A DNA stretch of 64,000 nt from Trochalopteron elliotii. Taxonomy: Eukaryota > Chordata > Aves > Passeriformes > Leiothrichidae. The notes beneath the pieces are model-generated. The model did no database searches. It worked only from the letters and a program-made list of their open reading frames with translations, and was not told where the DNA came from. Within the stretch, counting starts at the first letter, position 1, and the number at the start of each line of letters is the position of its first letter. Shown here one piece after another: positions 28,301-40,636 of the stretch. The stretch covers positions 2,822,385-2,886,384 of the forward strand of contig JANPWX010000215.1 in NCBI GenBank assembly GCA_024734555.1, given 5' to 3'. The translations under genes and the position numbers were made by a program.

Positions 28301-29846
28301 TAACTTACATTTCTACAAAATCCCAGTTGAATGTCTCTGTTCTCAATATGGCATCCTTCTTTTAATATTAAGGATTTCAATTAGTGTTTATCAATATTTG
28401 TGATAAAGGAAACTGGGAGAATCTCCTGTTGTACAGTCTCACACCTCAAACTTCTACTCTTCCTATCCCTTTTTCTCCAATAACCACATTTAGAGCTCCT
28501 GCCTTAAACATAACAGCTTCTAAATCTGACACCAATGTTGTCACTACCTACAAAAAAACTTTCTAAAAAAATTTTGTCTCCCAACAGAACTATATAAAGT
28601 TCATCTATGTGTAGATGAATCAAATCACTATATGAACCCTGATTTTATTAATGTTATTCAAAAGAAAAATATCTTTCCCTTCAGGAAGATAAATGCTGAT
28701 ATTGTAGATGTATAATGCTGTATAGTGCAATGTGAAGCATAAAAGAAAGACACACACATGTAGCATTGGAGGAGTATGGGCCTCTCAGGAAGGAGAGGTA
28801 AGGGGGTAATGCCTCCCCTGCTCCTCTCAGAGGTTCTCACAGAGGAGCTCAGCTCACAACAGGGCTCAAGTCAATGTTTTGCACCAGCTCTGCAAGGCTC
28901 ACCCTGCCAGTCTGCAGTCTGGTGGTTCCTGTGGTCTGTGTGTAGGGAACGCATCTGTATAATCTTAATATCCAGAAAAAATCACAATGCATAAGCATGA
29001 ACCCTCAATCAAAAATGGGAACTGAGTTGCAAAATGTTTCATTTTTTTTGGTTTATGTTATTAAGTTGTTGTGCCTAATTATTTTTCTTATACTCTCTTT
29101 AGTATGAGTCTTCACAGGAAGTTTGACAACATATTTGTTGACTTGAGACTTCAGCCCTGTGCCTTTGCCCAGAGACACAAAGCAAAGTCAGAAGTTTAAC
29201 AATTTTATCCTTATCCTTGATTGCTATCTTAACCAAATGAGCCTTTTGAGCTTGTCTTGAAGACTAGATAAAGAAAACTTAAGGAGAGGAGGAAAGATAA
29301 TCAAAAGTAAGCAGGATGCCTAAAAAGCGTGTTTCTTATTTCTTAAAACCAGCAGGACTGATCTTTTACACACGATGAGGCCTCAGTTCCCAGTACAGAG
29401 ATACTTTATAAAGACAAGTTTCACTGTTGGTGGTTGAAACACACCATATTCAGCTCACTCTTGACCCACCTGCAGTGGTGAATAAAGTTACTGAGAGAGG
29501 AACCACAGCCTATTCTTCAGCTTGTTATTTGCTGGTGAATATCCTAAAACACTTGTAAAGCTGTTGATTCTTTGGTGTTTTTTCAAACTGTTATAAGTCT
29601 TTTTGTTAACACTATGACTCTCACTCTTTCTGTAGACCTCAAAACTTCTGGCCTCAGACACATTGTGTGGCAGCAGGGTCCAAGGTAGCTGCACTAATAA
29701 TATAACAACCTTTCCTAATTTTTTCTAAAAGTGTTGCAACTGAATCCTATCTTCTCTTTGCAGTATGAAAGACAGTTAATACCAGGATCAGATTTTCAAT
29801 CAGAATACAATGTATTATTTTATGTAATTCTCCTGTGACTATCCTG

Positions 29847-29851
<5 letters not shown>

Positions 29852-29884
<33 letters not shown>
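29852..29884. repeat. (TA)16 microsatellite
   Basis: A perfect TA run of 33 bases. Confidence 0.95.
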
Positions 29885-29887
<3 letters not shown>

Positions 29888-32530
29888 TGTATAAATATCT
29901 CTTTAAGTAGATTGCATCAGCAACCCCCTACATGATGTGAAAATTGAAGGCTTTTTACAAAAATACTGGACTTTATATGTACAACTGTATATGACTTTTT
30001 GAAGAAAACAACATATAGATAATATGGTGGGCTAACTCCAAATCCACAGGCACTAAATTTATGGTTTTATACCTGTGACAAGACATTAAATAGAGTGAAA
30101 GAATATTGCTCTGCTATCCCCTAGTTGCCAGTTAATTTTAAGAAATAGTTATTTAAGGTTCATGAACCAAATGAAAAATAACTTTGGAAAAGAAAGAGAA
30201 ATGTCTTTGCTGTGTTTTATTTTATGTGTATGCTGGAATTGCAGAATCTTTTTAAAATATCTTGAAATAATCAGAGGAAAATGTGTTAGAATTCTTCTGG
30301 CAACAGCTCAGAAATGTGAAATTATTGTCATCCTGACATTCACCACTGATAAACATACTATGCACACTAAATCAAAATGGGCATCAAAGTGTGCCATGTG
30401 ACAGGATAGCCTTTGCCAAATGGGCTGACCTGTAATGAAAAAGTCAATCCTCTTCCTCTTTTTTTTTTAACTGAAAAAAATATAGCAGCAATAATATGGG
30501 TAAAAGCCTCAATAAAATCTGTCAGAATTGATTTTTAGTGACACATAATGTCTGGCAATTTAAAGCTTTATTTTGCCAACTGTTTAATCTGTACTACAAG
30601 TAAAAGTGTTCCATATGCATAACTTCCAATTTCAGTGATGATCCTGTTTAAAGATTTGTTCCAGCAACATTTATTTAATGACCTTTATAAAGACTTTTCT
30701 CATTCTTCTGTGAGTTGTATTTAAACCAGGGAATAATAAAATTAAAGTGCACAATGGGAGAAAAAAAATCTCCATTACCCACAACTTTTTTGTTCAAAAA
30801 TGTAATTACTTCTTAGGCAGCACTAATGAGGAAGCCTGGGAATATAGGCATTCCAATGTTAGAAAAAATAATAAACTGATGGTCATTATTTACTTCCTTT
30901 TAATGCCCTATCATACATTTTTTGTCACGTAATACCTGTGAAGAAAACTCACATGCACTGCAATATCCACTGCTATGGCTCCCTTATTCTATTGATTTAA
31001 ATATCTTTTTGCTTCTCCCTACTCAACAGGAAGTATGAGGTCATTGCTATAGCTGAAACCCATCTTGATAGAGCACTATTCAAACCAGATATACACCATA
31101 CTTTATATCATATTTTGAATTATTTATCTGTCATGGGAATAACAGGAGAGGAAGGAGTTAGCTAGGTGTTTGAAAGGAATGTGGCAAAAACATTAATGTG
31201 CAGGTCCAGCTGCACAAAATCAGATGTCGAGTCCTGGTACAAAGGGTCAGAGTCAGTGATGGTGGTACTGCTCTTGGTAACATCAGGAGAGCAAAGAGCC
31301 ACATAAATCCAGAGAAAGGCTATCGCATCCTGTAAACCAGGTAGTACAGATGAAACTGAGTACTAATTTCCAATGGACCATGGAATATGGGTGCCTGAAA
31401 CATGTGTTTAAAACTGACACGTACACACAACCTTGCCAGTCAGAAACTTTCATATATCTGTATAAAATACTGAGGAAAAGGTTAATCAAGAGTGCTGTAT
31501 GGCTTAAGGAAATGCATAGAGTGGCTGGCTGATTTGATTCATGTGTGCCAGTGACAAAATTCTTTCCTGAAGATCCATTACATCTGGGTTCTTAATTATC
31601 TGGTCTTCTGTGCATGTGTGTGTGTATTAAAAAAATGGCCAATAAAATTTCGGCCAAGAAACACACTGTTCATTCCTTTCAGGTTTATTTTAAACCTATT
31701 GCACTTAGGTTTCAGCTAAATCAATTTTTCATGAATATCTACCCTAGCAGATTACACCTCAAACCAGTTCAGATCTCCAGAGAATTAAAAAGAAAAAAAA
31801 AAAAGGAAAAAAGAAAGAAAAAAGATTTCTCAACAAGTAACACCCCAGGAAAAAGAAACAGGGTTTTTAATTGCTTTGTGCGCTCCATAATTGAAGGCAG
31901 GCACCTTCTTGAGGCACTCACTGCCAGGAGGAGTGTGACTCCACTTGGCCCTGCCTAATTAATCCTGTGATACAAACCTTCTGGCTTCAATTTTCACATT
32001 TCTGTCTCTTTTTAGAGGTGATAATAAAACTAAAAATTTATGTTGGTTACTGTATGACTATAACGGTGCCAGCAGAACACAAATAAACCCATATGGATGA
32101 AAGAGACCTTGTCTTCCCATCCCTGGCTTCTCTGTTTTGTGCTGTGTACAGGGACACACTTTGTGCTAACAAGAAAAGGTAGAGAACGATTCAGTAGCAG
32201 GAAGGAAGTACAGGTCAACTGATTCTTGTGATAGTCTGCTCTGCTCAGATGACTCACTGAAGCATATGTCTTATTTGTTTATTGACAAGATCTCAAAATA
32301 GAAGTACACACTCTGGAAGCTCAGTTGAGCTGGCTACAAATCACAAAACTGCACAACAGCTCTTAATGAAAGACAAATTGTGCAGCTCAGCCTTTAAAAA
32401 GCAGTCAAGGCTGTTTGTGCAGATGCCTTCAATCTTAATAGCTTGCATACTGTGACCTGTGCACACTCCCTTACCAGTGCCTAATGAAAGTAATAGACCA
32501 TCTTTATTTTCCATAGAATGTAAGGACACC

Positions 32531-32560
32531 ACTATTATTATTATTATTATTACTATTACT
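32531..32560. repeat. (ATT)n microsatellite
   Basis: About seven ATT units followed by two interrupted ACT-containing units. Confidence 0.9.
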
Positions 32561-33410
32561 AGCATTATGAGGCAGGGATTTAATTCTTGGACACTGAGAA
32601 ATTGTATTTACCAACACACAGACACATATGTAGCAGTTATGAAATGCAATAAGACAAATTCTCTTTTTACTAAGTTGTGTCTATTTTCATTGCATTATAT
32701 AGAAGGTGGACTTAGGCCTTACTGTATTAAAGTGGGAAGGGTTTACCTTGCCAAGTGAACTTGAGAAATATTCTTCCAATAGAGCTGCTGTTTTTATTTA
32801 GAAGTACATTCTCTTCATCCTACTCCCAGGACCCAAAAATGTAGTTCTGTGCATTCACATTCCTTTATGCAGTTGAGCACAGAAGGATTGTACCATGGAT
32901 TTGACCGTTTTCATTAAGAGGTGTGCTGGAAGAAGAAGGGGGAAAAAAACCAAGCATTATCTTAATTTTGCTGCTGTTGTTCTCATTTTCTTGTTTTGGA
33001 AAATGTCTCATGCCTCTAAGGATATTGTTTTAAAATTAGTGAGATATTTTAGAGTAACAAAATGCCTCAGCTTTGTGGTGGTGCAAGCTGTCTGCCACAC
33101 CAGAGTTGGGAGGATCATTGTGATTAGAAAATTAGGACAATTTTGCTGCCAAGTTCTAGCAAATTGCTACTGAGCATCTACAATTTTTTTTTTTTCTGGC
33201 TTCACACTCCAGTGTGTTGGGACAAAAGTTCTGTGTAGATGGCAAAAAACCCAGCCCTTTGCAACTCCTCAGAAATTTTAAGTGCCTTTTCCAAGATGGG
33301 TTGATGTTAAATTTTTATCTGAATGTTTTGAACAATTCACCCTTGTTTCTGTAAACCCTGGTTTTGGAAAAGACATTACTATTACAGCTGAAATTTTTAC
33401 CCACAAACAG

Positions 33411-33597
33411 AATACCAAGAACAGAAAGCTCAGCTGAAACACTTGGAACAAATGCAAAAAGAAACATATAGCACCAAGCACAAAGCACATGTGGCACAGC
33501 TCAGTGTTGAATATAAGGCTCTACAAGACAGCCTGAGTGGGAGAGGTATCAGAAACAGAAAAGGAGACAATTACTCCACAATCAGTGCTCTCACTGG
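33411..33597 (+). CDS. Candidate internal coding exon A, coiled-coil protein
   Basis: This 187-nt segment lies between an acceptor (cccacaaacag) and a strong donor (ctgg|gtaagt). Only one frame is open: two bases completing a codon, 61 codons, then two bases, so the upstream intron is phase 1 and the downstream intron phase 2. The translation begins YQEQKAQLKHLEQ and is rich in Gln, Lys, Glu and Leu. Residues 27-41 (V, L, Y, L, L at 27, 30, 34, 37, 41) follow a 3-4-3-4 heptad pattern, typical of a coiled coil; the last 20 residues turn basic and Ser/Thr-rich. An in-frame stop lies a few codons before the acceptor and another directly after the donor, so the open region coincides with the splice sites. 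The downstream phase matches exon B. I do not recognise the protein. Centrosomal, ciliary and cytoskeletal proteins often look like this, but that is only a guess. Confidence 0.65.
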
Positions 33598-33686
33598 GTA
33601 AGTCTTCCTAGGGAATAACTGCTGCCTCACCAGTTTTGGAGAAGGAAAACAGTTTGTTTTATCAAATATTTAAGGAGCAGAAATGC

Positions 33687-33719
33687 ATAGATAGATGATA
33701 GCTAGATAACTAGCTAGAT
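33687..33719. repeat. Imperfect (GATA)n / ctagata run
   Basis: GATA- and CTAGATA-type units in the intron after exon A. Confidence 0.75.
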
Positions 33720-35609
33720 TTTTTGTGAGGGCAGGATGATGGGGAGAATCCTGTGTCAATAAAAATATAAAAAAAAAAGAAATGAAAAAAATTCTTATCA
33801 CATAAATATAGGATGTTCCAGAGAAAACAACTTGTATTTATTGATTATTTAATGTATCTTCTACTTTAAGAGACTCTGGAATAATCCTTTTTTTAAAAAA
33901 TGAACCTGAAGCCAATATAAAGTGTTCTATCAAATTCTCATGAAATTTTTTACATAATCAGTTATTGAGCTGCATGCAGCTGACAGACCAGGTCGCCTGT
34001 CTTGAGCTTCCTTTTGTAGTGGAAGTGTTTCCTTTTAATTGCCAATAATTCGATGTAAAAATGCATGTGCCATCTGACTGTCTTAAACTCAGACTATTTA
34101 AGGCAAGCTTTGTTTCTAGAGAGCAGCAGCAAATGCAGGATGCAGGGGAGCGTTTGCCCTTTGGTCAGTTCTGAAGATGGCAGGATTAGGCCACTTTCTC
34201 TGAATGGAGACTGGTTCTTAGTCTGCAAGAATGCCTTTCACAGCCTTCTCAAGAATAAAGCAAGTATTTTGTAGTATTTTGTAGTTTACCACAAGTAATT
34301 GCATGGGCAATTGGGTTAAACCTGGTTCACTGTAGTGTTCACTACACTAAACACTTTGTCTAAACTGTTCTTTTGCTGGAAAACTTGGGGATTTCTTTTT
34401 ATCATTCATCTCCCATGAGGAATTTTACTATTTCTAAGCAAAATGTATCTGTTTCATTTTAAAATATTTTTCAACCAATTACATTTCCATGCTCTCTAGT
34501 TACATAGGCATGTGGGATTTTATTTGGCCCTGGTCAATAGCAAATTTGTTACCATGAGTCTGTGGGATAAATTTTCAGTCTTCACAAAGCAGATCAGGAA
34601 AGTTCCATCTTAGCTCTCAGTAAGTTTTGCTGTGGGTAGACCTCAAATCATCACACCAGGGGTTAAAGATAAGTAAGCAGTGGCTTCACAGACACTACGG
34701 GGAAGTCCAGCAGCTCAGAAGCAGCAGTAAGCAGTAAATGGGTCAATTAATCTAGGAAAGGAATCAGATCCTCCTAAGAAAAAGTCCTATTGGTACAAGT
34801 GCTGTCAGCTAAAGAGTACCAACATCTTCAGTTATGTTGATGAGAGTGTCTGAGAGGAAGAGGCAAAAGAATGGTAAAGTGCATTTAGCATAGTCTTTTT
34901 GTCCAGGGCTTTGAAAACAACAACAAGCCATCCTCTTTGACTTGGATTATGTGATATATTCAAAATATTTCTGCTACCACTCTTTAAATAACTGGACTCC
35001 ATGTAAAATCATATTACAAGTTAGGGTTATGTCCCATTCCAATTGCACTTCTGTTTAGAAGTCTTGCAAAATCTTTCCTTGTATGTCATTTAGTAATATG
35101 CCTAACCAGGGTTAGAGAGGGAAGAAATCGATCATTGTAAAGGAAGAATAAGAAATGTAAAACAGTGTTTAGCCTACAATAAACATTTTCCATATAGTCA
35201 TTTAATTTTTTAACATACTTTTTATTAATCTATTTTAAATAACTTTTAGAGACTACGATATACATAAAACTAAATGTCTGACAAAACTGTCAATTGTCAA
35301 CAGTCGAAAAGCTATATTATTTTATATTAATAAAATCAAATCATGGAAACTTTCTGAATAAAAACTACACTCAAACTTAAAATTCTGGAGATATAGTAAC
35401 TCATAGCAAAATGTATTACAAAGTAATGTAAATAATAAGGGATAAAATACAAATCTGGGAAGTCAGAGGTTAAACTTTAATAAAATCTCATTACAATAAA
35501 ATATGAAGTCATACCGACTATCTCAGCCCTGCTGATGTTGCTATGCAGTGACACAAATGTAGTAAATATGATTATAATGAAACCATTTAAGGTTTTTGTT
35601 CTCTTACAG

Positions 35610-35697
35610 GATTGAAAAAACAAAAGGAATATCTATTCACTTTGCTCCCTCCCTACTCCCAAACAAAACGTTTGCAAAGTTTTGCTGGTCCAGGCAG
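35610..35697 (+). CDS. Candidate internal coding exon B
   Basis: It follows a very good acceptor (ggtttttgttctcttacag) and ends at a usable but not ideal donor (ggcag|gttgaa). Its length, 88 nt, is what is needed to convert the phase 2 intron after exon A into the phase 0 intron before exon C. Joined to exon A, the split codon is Gly and the frame continues for 29 codons, beginning IEKTKGISIHFAPSLLP; an in-frame TAG lies just beyond the donor. No motif is recognised. Evidence is phase, acceptor quality and position between two better exons. A shorter or skipped form is possible. The intron on either side is 2.0-2.4 kb. Confidence 0.45.
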
Positions 35698-37545
35698 GTT
35701 GAACATATGTAGATTACAAATTGTTGCAGGAATCCACAGATGTGTTACAAATTATGATCCAAATTGTGACCCAGTTTGTGTGGCTGTGCAGGATAGGAGG
35801 GAGAATAAAGGAGTAAAACTCTCCTTTATTGCTAATACCCAGGGGAGCTGTAAGAGGCGAATAAAAAGAATAATCACAATAGGGAATTGCACTGTATGAC
35901 CTAGTTGCACCAGCGTGCAAGAACTCAGGCACTGAAAGGGAAAGCCAGGAGACTCAATGTCTCTTTGAGCCACAATTTTCCTCTTGGTTTACTTAAAGGC
36001 AATGTAAAAATATGCTTGGCTTTGTTCAGGGCTAAAGAGTAGCCAAGACACAGCAGTAATTATTTCTGTGAAAAGTCGTTAATTTCTATGTGTAGTATTG
36101 GTGCTTCTTTGAACAACTAAGTTAATAGCATTGTGTTATCCTTCATAATTAAATATGATTCTTTTGGTTGTGTCATGCCTTCAACAATTAAGCCAAATAC
36201 ATATAGCCCGTTCCCTTCCACATGCCAGTCAGAGAGTGGATCCATTTCCTGCCATGTCTTTCTCTTTTATTGCAAACAGTTCAAGCTGCAGCAGAGTCTT
36301 AGCTTTGCAGATGAACAAATTACTTCCATCACTGTGAAATATGATGAAGATACCTCAAGCTGAAATGCAGATTTGTGAGCACACTATGTATCAGATTATG
36401 TATAGAACAAATTAGAGAAGCAATTAACAACAACAAAAAAAATACTAGTTTTAATTGATTTCATAAAGGAGGAAGAACATTCTTGAGATATATAATACAG
36501 TCCTCTCTTCAAAGCAGAGCACTTAGCTAAAATTTGGTGTCTAAGAGTCAAAAATGGTGATAAAGTGATTTTACCCAATCCTTAATCATAGTAGTAATCT
36601 GACCCAGGTCATTTAGATCATTAAATTCTTAATCTTATTACTTTACTTTTTCTCATGTCCACGTTCTCTGTGTTCTTCTGACAACATTTTTCTCAGGGAG
36701 GGAGACAGCAGTCTCTGTATGTAAACAGAGCTTTAATCATGCAATACCAAATGAAAAATAACTGTCTCTACTATTGAAGTTCTTAAGTGACGTTAGGAGG
36801 ACTTACTTTCCTTTTTGGACTGTGGAAAGTGTCTTTGGGTTTGGCTGGAATCTACCTTTGTTTCAGCTGTCCTTTAAGGAGCATAGCTGTCTCTTACAAG
36901 TTTATGGAAGTTACTAGTGATGAGGCCCACCAATTTTCATTACATTTAATTCACCATCTAACAATATAGAGGATATTTTAAAAATCATTAATTAAGTTAA
37001 TTAAATTCCAAAATCACTGGTTGTTATTACTTTCGCATCATCCCCCACCCATGTATTATTTTTTCATATAATCAATAATGTCATCATGTATTAGCACTAA
37101 TGCTTTTCATCTGAACTCCCACTAATGACAGCTTTTAAATCTCCTCTGGATTCAGTGGGATTTGACATGTCTCAGTGTTGGTGGGAACAGTACCCCACAA
37201 TGTATGCAGACTGATGCTCTAGAAGGCTTTCTCATATGATATTCTTGTGTTGTGATTATTGCAAATGTTGCACCAATCCTGTTGAGACTTCTAAATGAAC
37301 TGTAAGGCACACTATAAAAAAAATAATGTAGTCACTTTCATAAAATTACAATATTCCTTAGGCAAAACACTAAGTCACTCAAAGCAGAAAATATCTGATC
37401 TGCATCTAAAATTTAGCTGTGTTTCTGAGTTTCTGGTTAGAAAACATAATATATTAATGCCCTGCAACTCGCACTGTGCTCACTTTAAAATTTATATTAA
37501 GTAGATTGTTACATTATGGTAATGTACTAAATTACCTAAAGCAAA

Positions 37546-37604
37546 GTAATACAATGATTAACTGACCATAAACATTGGTTTATGGTCAGTTTATAAAGTA
37601 TTAC
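37546..37604. repeat. Hairpin, 14-bp perfect stem with outer helix
   Basis: Arms 37560-37573 and 37578-37591 are perfect inverse complements (aactgaccataaac / gtttatggtcagtt) with a 4-nt loop. After an asymmetric internal loop, a second 7-bp helix pairs gtaatac (37546-37552) with gtattac (37598-37604). The total span of 59 nt is in the pre-miRNA size range, but the 4-nt loop is small. It lies in the intron between exons B and C. Function unknown. Confidence 0.85.
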
Positions 37605-38089
37605 AAAGATTAACATTATGCATTTTCATATCAGAAGAAAATTGCAGGATGAAATATCTCTGGATGGACTTGATGCTATTAAGAATAATAAAACAGTGGT
37701 ATAACTCACAACAGTCTCAAGTTACAGCTTGCAACTAAACTTTGGTTTAAATCATCTTTGAAAACAGCAGAGATAGTCATCGTTTTAAAAAATGCCCAAA
37801 GCTTTCCAAGCATAGAATAATGGTTTCCAGTATATGTTTTTTAATATATAATGTATTACCTTTTTTTTTGCCTCTTTGTTATTCAGCATATCATATCATG
37901 TCAGATTCTGACCTGGCATAGCTTCTGTGGTATCAGAAGCATTTTACCACCTCAGCCAAGACAAATAGGGATCCCTTTTTATCCGATTGTATTATTTGTC
38001 CTAAAAAGCTAGAAATAAAGTTCAGTGCTTTTTCAGTTAAAATAATTTGATCATGCATGGGTAAAAGCGCTGTTCACCTGTTTTTCCAG

Positions 38090-38238
38090 GGTTTCATCTG
38101 GTCTGTCAGTGAGTTTAACCCTAGCAGCCCAGTGGGCTGTGGCACACAGCACCCTTTGAGCCAGCCCAGCTCCCTGCAGCGAGGAAGGCTCAGTGCAGAC
38201 AGCTACAGGAACCAGAGCACTGTCAGCAGCCCCACGAG
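38090..38238 (+). CDS. Candidate internal coding exon C, Ser/Gln/Pro-rich
   Basis: A strong acceptor (ttcacctgtttttccag) and a donor (acgag|gtgatt) bound 149 nt. Two of three frames close rapidly; the remaining one runs 49 codons plus two bases and meets a stop right after the donor. It starts GFIWSVSEFNPSSPVG and ends RNQSTVSSPT plus a split Arg codon. The base composition is clearly more GC-rich than the flanks (CAGCAGCCC-type codons), which fits exon sequence in an AT-rich intron. The incoming phase 0 matches exon B and the outgoing phase 2 matches exon D. The Ser/Pro/Gln-rich character suggests a disordered linker after the coiled coil. A CR1 copy begins about 25 bases past the donor. Confidence 0.6.
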
Positions 38239-38263
38239 GTGATTATCCCCCCCTGCTCAGTCC

Positions 38264-38759
38264 TAGTGCAGGCTTGTCCACAGTCCAGTTTTGGGCTTAC
38301 TGATGCAAAAGAGATACTTAGAAGCTGCAGAGTCCAGAGGAGGGAAACCATGATTTGGAGGGGGCTGGAGTACTTGACCTGCACGTAAAAGCTGAGGAAA
38401 CTGGGTCTGAAGGCTGAGAGGGTATCTGTTTGCCTCCAGGGGAGTTACAGCAAATGCACAGAGATGCTTCACATGGCTGCACAGTGAAAGGAAAGAAGTC
38501 GCAGTCACAATCTACAGAACGAAAATTACAATAGGAATTAAGGAAAGAAAACAATGCACAAAAGAGAACTGAAAAGCCCTGGAACAGGTTGTTCAAGAAC
38601 TGTGCGAAACTGTCCTTGGAGATTTTTCAAAACTTGGTTGGACAGGTCCCTGGGTGACATGATCCAGTTTGAGACTAACCCTGATCCAAGCAGAAGGCTG
38701 GACCAGATGGCCTCCAAAATCTCCCTATAACCTAAATTTTTAGATGATCCTATGATTCT
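38264..38759 (+). mobile_element. CR1 LINE 3' end, intronic
   Basis: The left part (38275-38310, 'tgtccacagtccagttttgggct') matches the CR1 ORF2 end, known as TGTGTCCAGTTCTGGGCT. 'gaggaaactgggtctgaaggctgagaggg', 'ccctggaacaggttgttcaag', 'gttggacaggtccctggg' and 'aggctggaccagatggcc' follow in the CR1 order. The 3' end is 'gatgatcctatgattct', the ATTCTRTG-type tandem tail. It is older and more diverged than an active copy. It lies in the intron between exons C and D in the same orientation as the gene. Confidence 0.9.
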
Positions 38760-38942
38760 CCTTCTGTGTTCCTTCAGCCTTAAAAAATGCCCTTGGCTGC
38801 TACTGCATTAAGATTTCGATATTCTAAAGGTTAAAACCAAAAGTAATATTCATTTTACTTCAGTAAAATAAACCTTAACTTGTAAAGAACTTTTTGAATT
38901 TCAGAAAACTGAAATTAAAGTCTGCCTTTCTTTCCTTTTCAG

Positions 38943-38991
38943 GAACTTCAGGAATCTGATAAGCTCAAATGAACTCAGAACACTTTTTCAG
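38943..38991 (+). CDS. Candidate small coding exon D (provisional)
   Basis: The acceptor is excellent (tgcctttctttccttttcag). With the two bases left from exon C it reads Arg, then NFRNLISSNELRTLFQ with no stop. Two endings are possible. It may splice at ttcag|gttttt, a weak donor lacking G at +5, which gives 49 nt and leads in phase 0 into exon E. Or it may be the last exon and run eight more codons to the TAG at 39016-39018. I saw no AATAAA within several hundred bases of that stop, which slightly favours splicing, but the weak donor argues the other way. Confidence 0.35.
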
Positions 38992-40636
38992 GTTTTTCTG
39001 TGCAATTATGAGGTCTAGAAATATGCTTAATTTTTAAATACAAGATAAGAACTACTGGATCAGTCACTCTCAGAAAATTATCAGTCACCACAATTCATGA
39101 TTTGCTAGAACTTGTGAATGAAATTTCTTATATTCTTATATTTCTTATATCTATCTGGATCAGTTCCCTGATGTAATCCACAATTACGTGCAGCAACATG
39201 GTAGAGAGGATGTTAAAAAACTGAAAGCAAGGCAAGACTGCCTCTCATAATGATACATTTAGGTGGTTTCAATCTTGTCTGAAATTTTAGCCTAAAATAA
39301 TTTAGGCAAATTTGCTTCTGAAAGGCTTTATTTTCCTCCATTGCTATCTATACAAACAGAGTTAAGCTTGGTTGTAAAATTGGTTGTAGAAAGCAAAAGA
39401 CACTTAAAATACAAAAAAATTTCTCATTGACTGAAATCTTGAGAGAGAATCAATGCTTTTGTTTACGCCACACAAATTATTAACATGGTAACTGAAAGAC
39501 ATATTGAAGATGCTGCACTTATTATTACAGTTGATTCCTAAACATCAAAATATTATACTATATTTATGTACACATTTGAAAATAGCATATGTATTATTTA
39601 TTCATTATGGAATAACATATGAACAAAATCACCTGGTAACAGCTGTAAAAAAAAAAGAAAAAATCCAGTATCCAGTCTTTGCTAGTTTTGTCTGGCAGCA
39701 TTCCTCTCTCTTTCCACTCATACTGGCACTTTCAGAAGGACTGCAAGGTGTCCTCAGCCACTGGGGTATTTCATTATTATTACCCAAATTTTTCTGTCCA
39801 AAAATGGTTTGCCCCAGAGGCACTTCAAAATGCTCATTCACCAATGCAAGAAATAGTGTTTTTCAGCTCTTCTCAAGAAGTCACTACTTCCCAGACCATT
39901 TCCATCAAACATTCTATCTTGATACGCAATCATTAAAATAACTATAACAGGAATGTTTATGATCTAATTTGGCTCATTGCATATTTCAGACTGGATGACT
40001 AAATTATGTGGCAAATTTGTGCCTAAAATACTTAAGGCAAAGCTGCACAAAGTGCAAGTACAAAGACAGGACAGCAGTAAGTAAAGACCAGAATTCACAG
40101 AGAATATAAGGTAAGAACGCTGGTTTTAAGGTGTAAGAACAATGAAATTAATGACAGACAGCTGTCACCAACACAGCAGACAGCTATGGGCACAACCACT
40201 GAAAGTGGCAAGAAATGCCATTAAAAATGGGGATTTAGAAATTTGTGTCCCAATTTAAATTTGGCACAAGAGAAACTAAGAAAGAATATGAGAAGGAAGG
40301 CTCTCTTTGAGAGAGAATAAAAAAAGGTATCAAAAAGAGGCCTCTTTTTGGATCAAAAAAGACCATCAGTGGATCAAAAAGATCATCAGTGCCTCTGTCT
40401 TAATACATGAGAGTAGATCTTGCCAATGATGAGTGCAAAGTATGAGCAGATGCAGAGGGAGTTATTGGCTTTCAGGTGAGAAGTCATAAAGTCTTATTAC
40501 TATGCTGAATATTTCCCATCAGTTCAGACTACATTTCTTTGTTCTCAGCTAGGAAAAATTTACTCCACTTCCAACTGCCTCATCTATAGGCATGAGTGGG
40601 TGTCTGAAGGGCTGCGCACATCACATTTCCTTTCAG

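Larger units (their letters stand above)
22386..33410. other. Non-coding interval, possibly intron of the downstream gene
   Basis: If the + strand gene that begins to be visible at 33411 extends upstream, this may be intronic. Acceptor-like sites occur (for example just before 29762, followed by 16 protein-like open codons), but no donor with matching phase was found. Simple repeats at 29852-29884, 31784-31824 (A/G-rich) and 32531-32560 are the only other structure I can name. Confidence 0.4.

Noticed and set aside
29762..29830. Possible exon after the acceptor tatcttctctttgcag
   Set aside because: About 16 protein-like codons follow, but no acceptable donor is present before the stop.
31614..31958. 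114-codon frame with a Lys-rich block
   Set aside because: The Lys block is an A-rich simple repeat (31784-31824) and the flanking translation has no recognisable domain.
36280..36363. Possible exon after a strong acceptor (tctcttttattgcaaacag), reading FKLQQSLSFADEQIT
   Set aside because: This protein-like frame is phase 0, which does not follow exon A (phase 2). In phase 2 it stops after 19 codons. It could be an alternative last exon, but exon B fits both neighbours better.
39504..39941. Longest open frame in the window (145 codons, + strand)
   Set aside because: The translation shows no domain, it is hydrophobic or low-complexity at the start, it overlaps other open frames on both strands, and it does not join the neighbouring exons in phase. 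A frame this long is expected by chance in 64 kb.
40332..40351. Perfect 20-bp palindrome caaaaagaggcctctttttg
   Set aside because: It lies in a short duplicated A-rich segment (repeat of ggatcaaaaa...catcagt); too short and low-complexity to claim a function.
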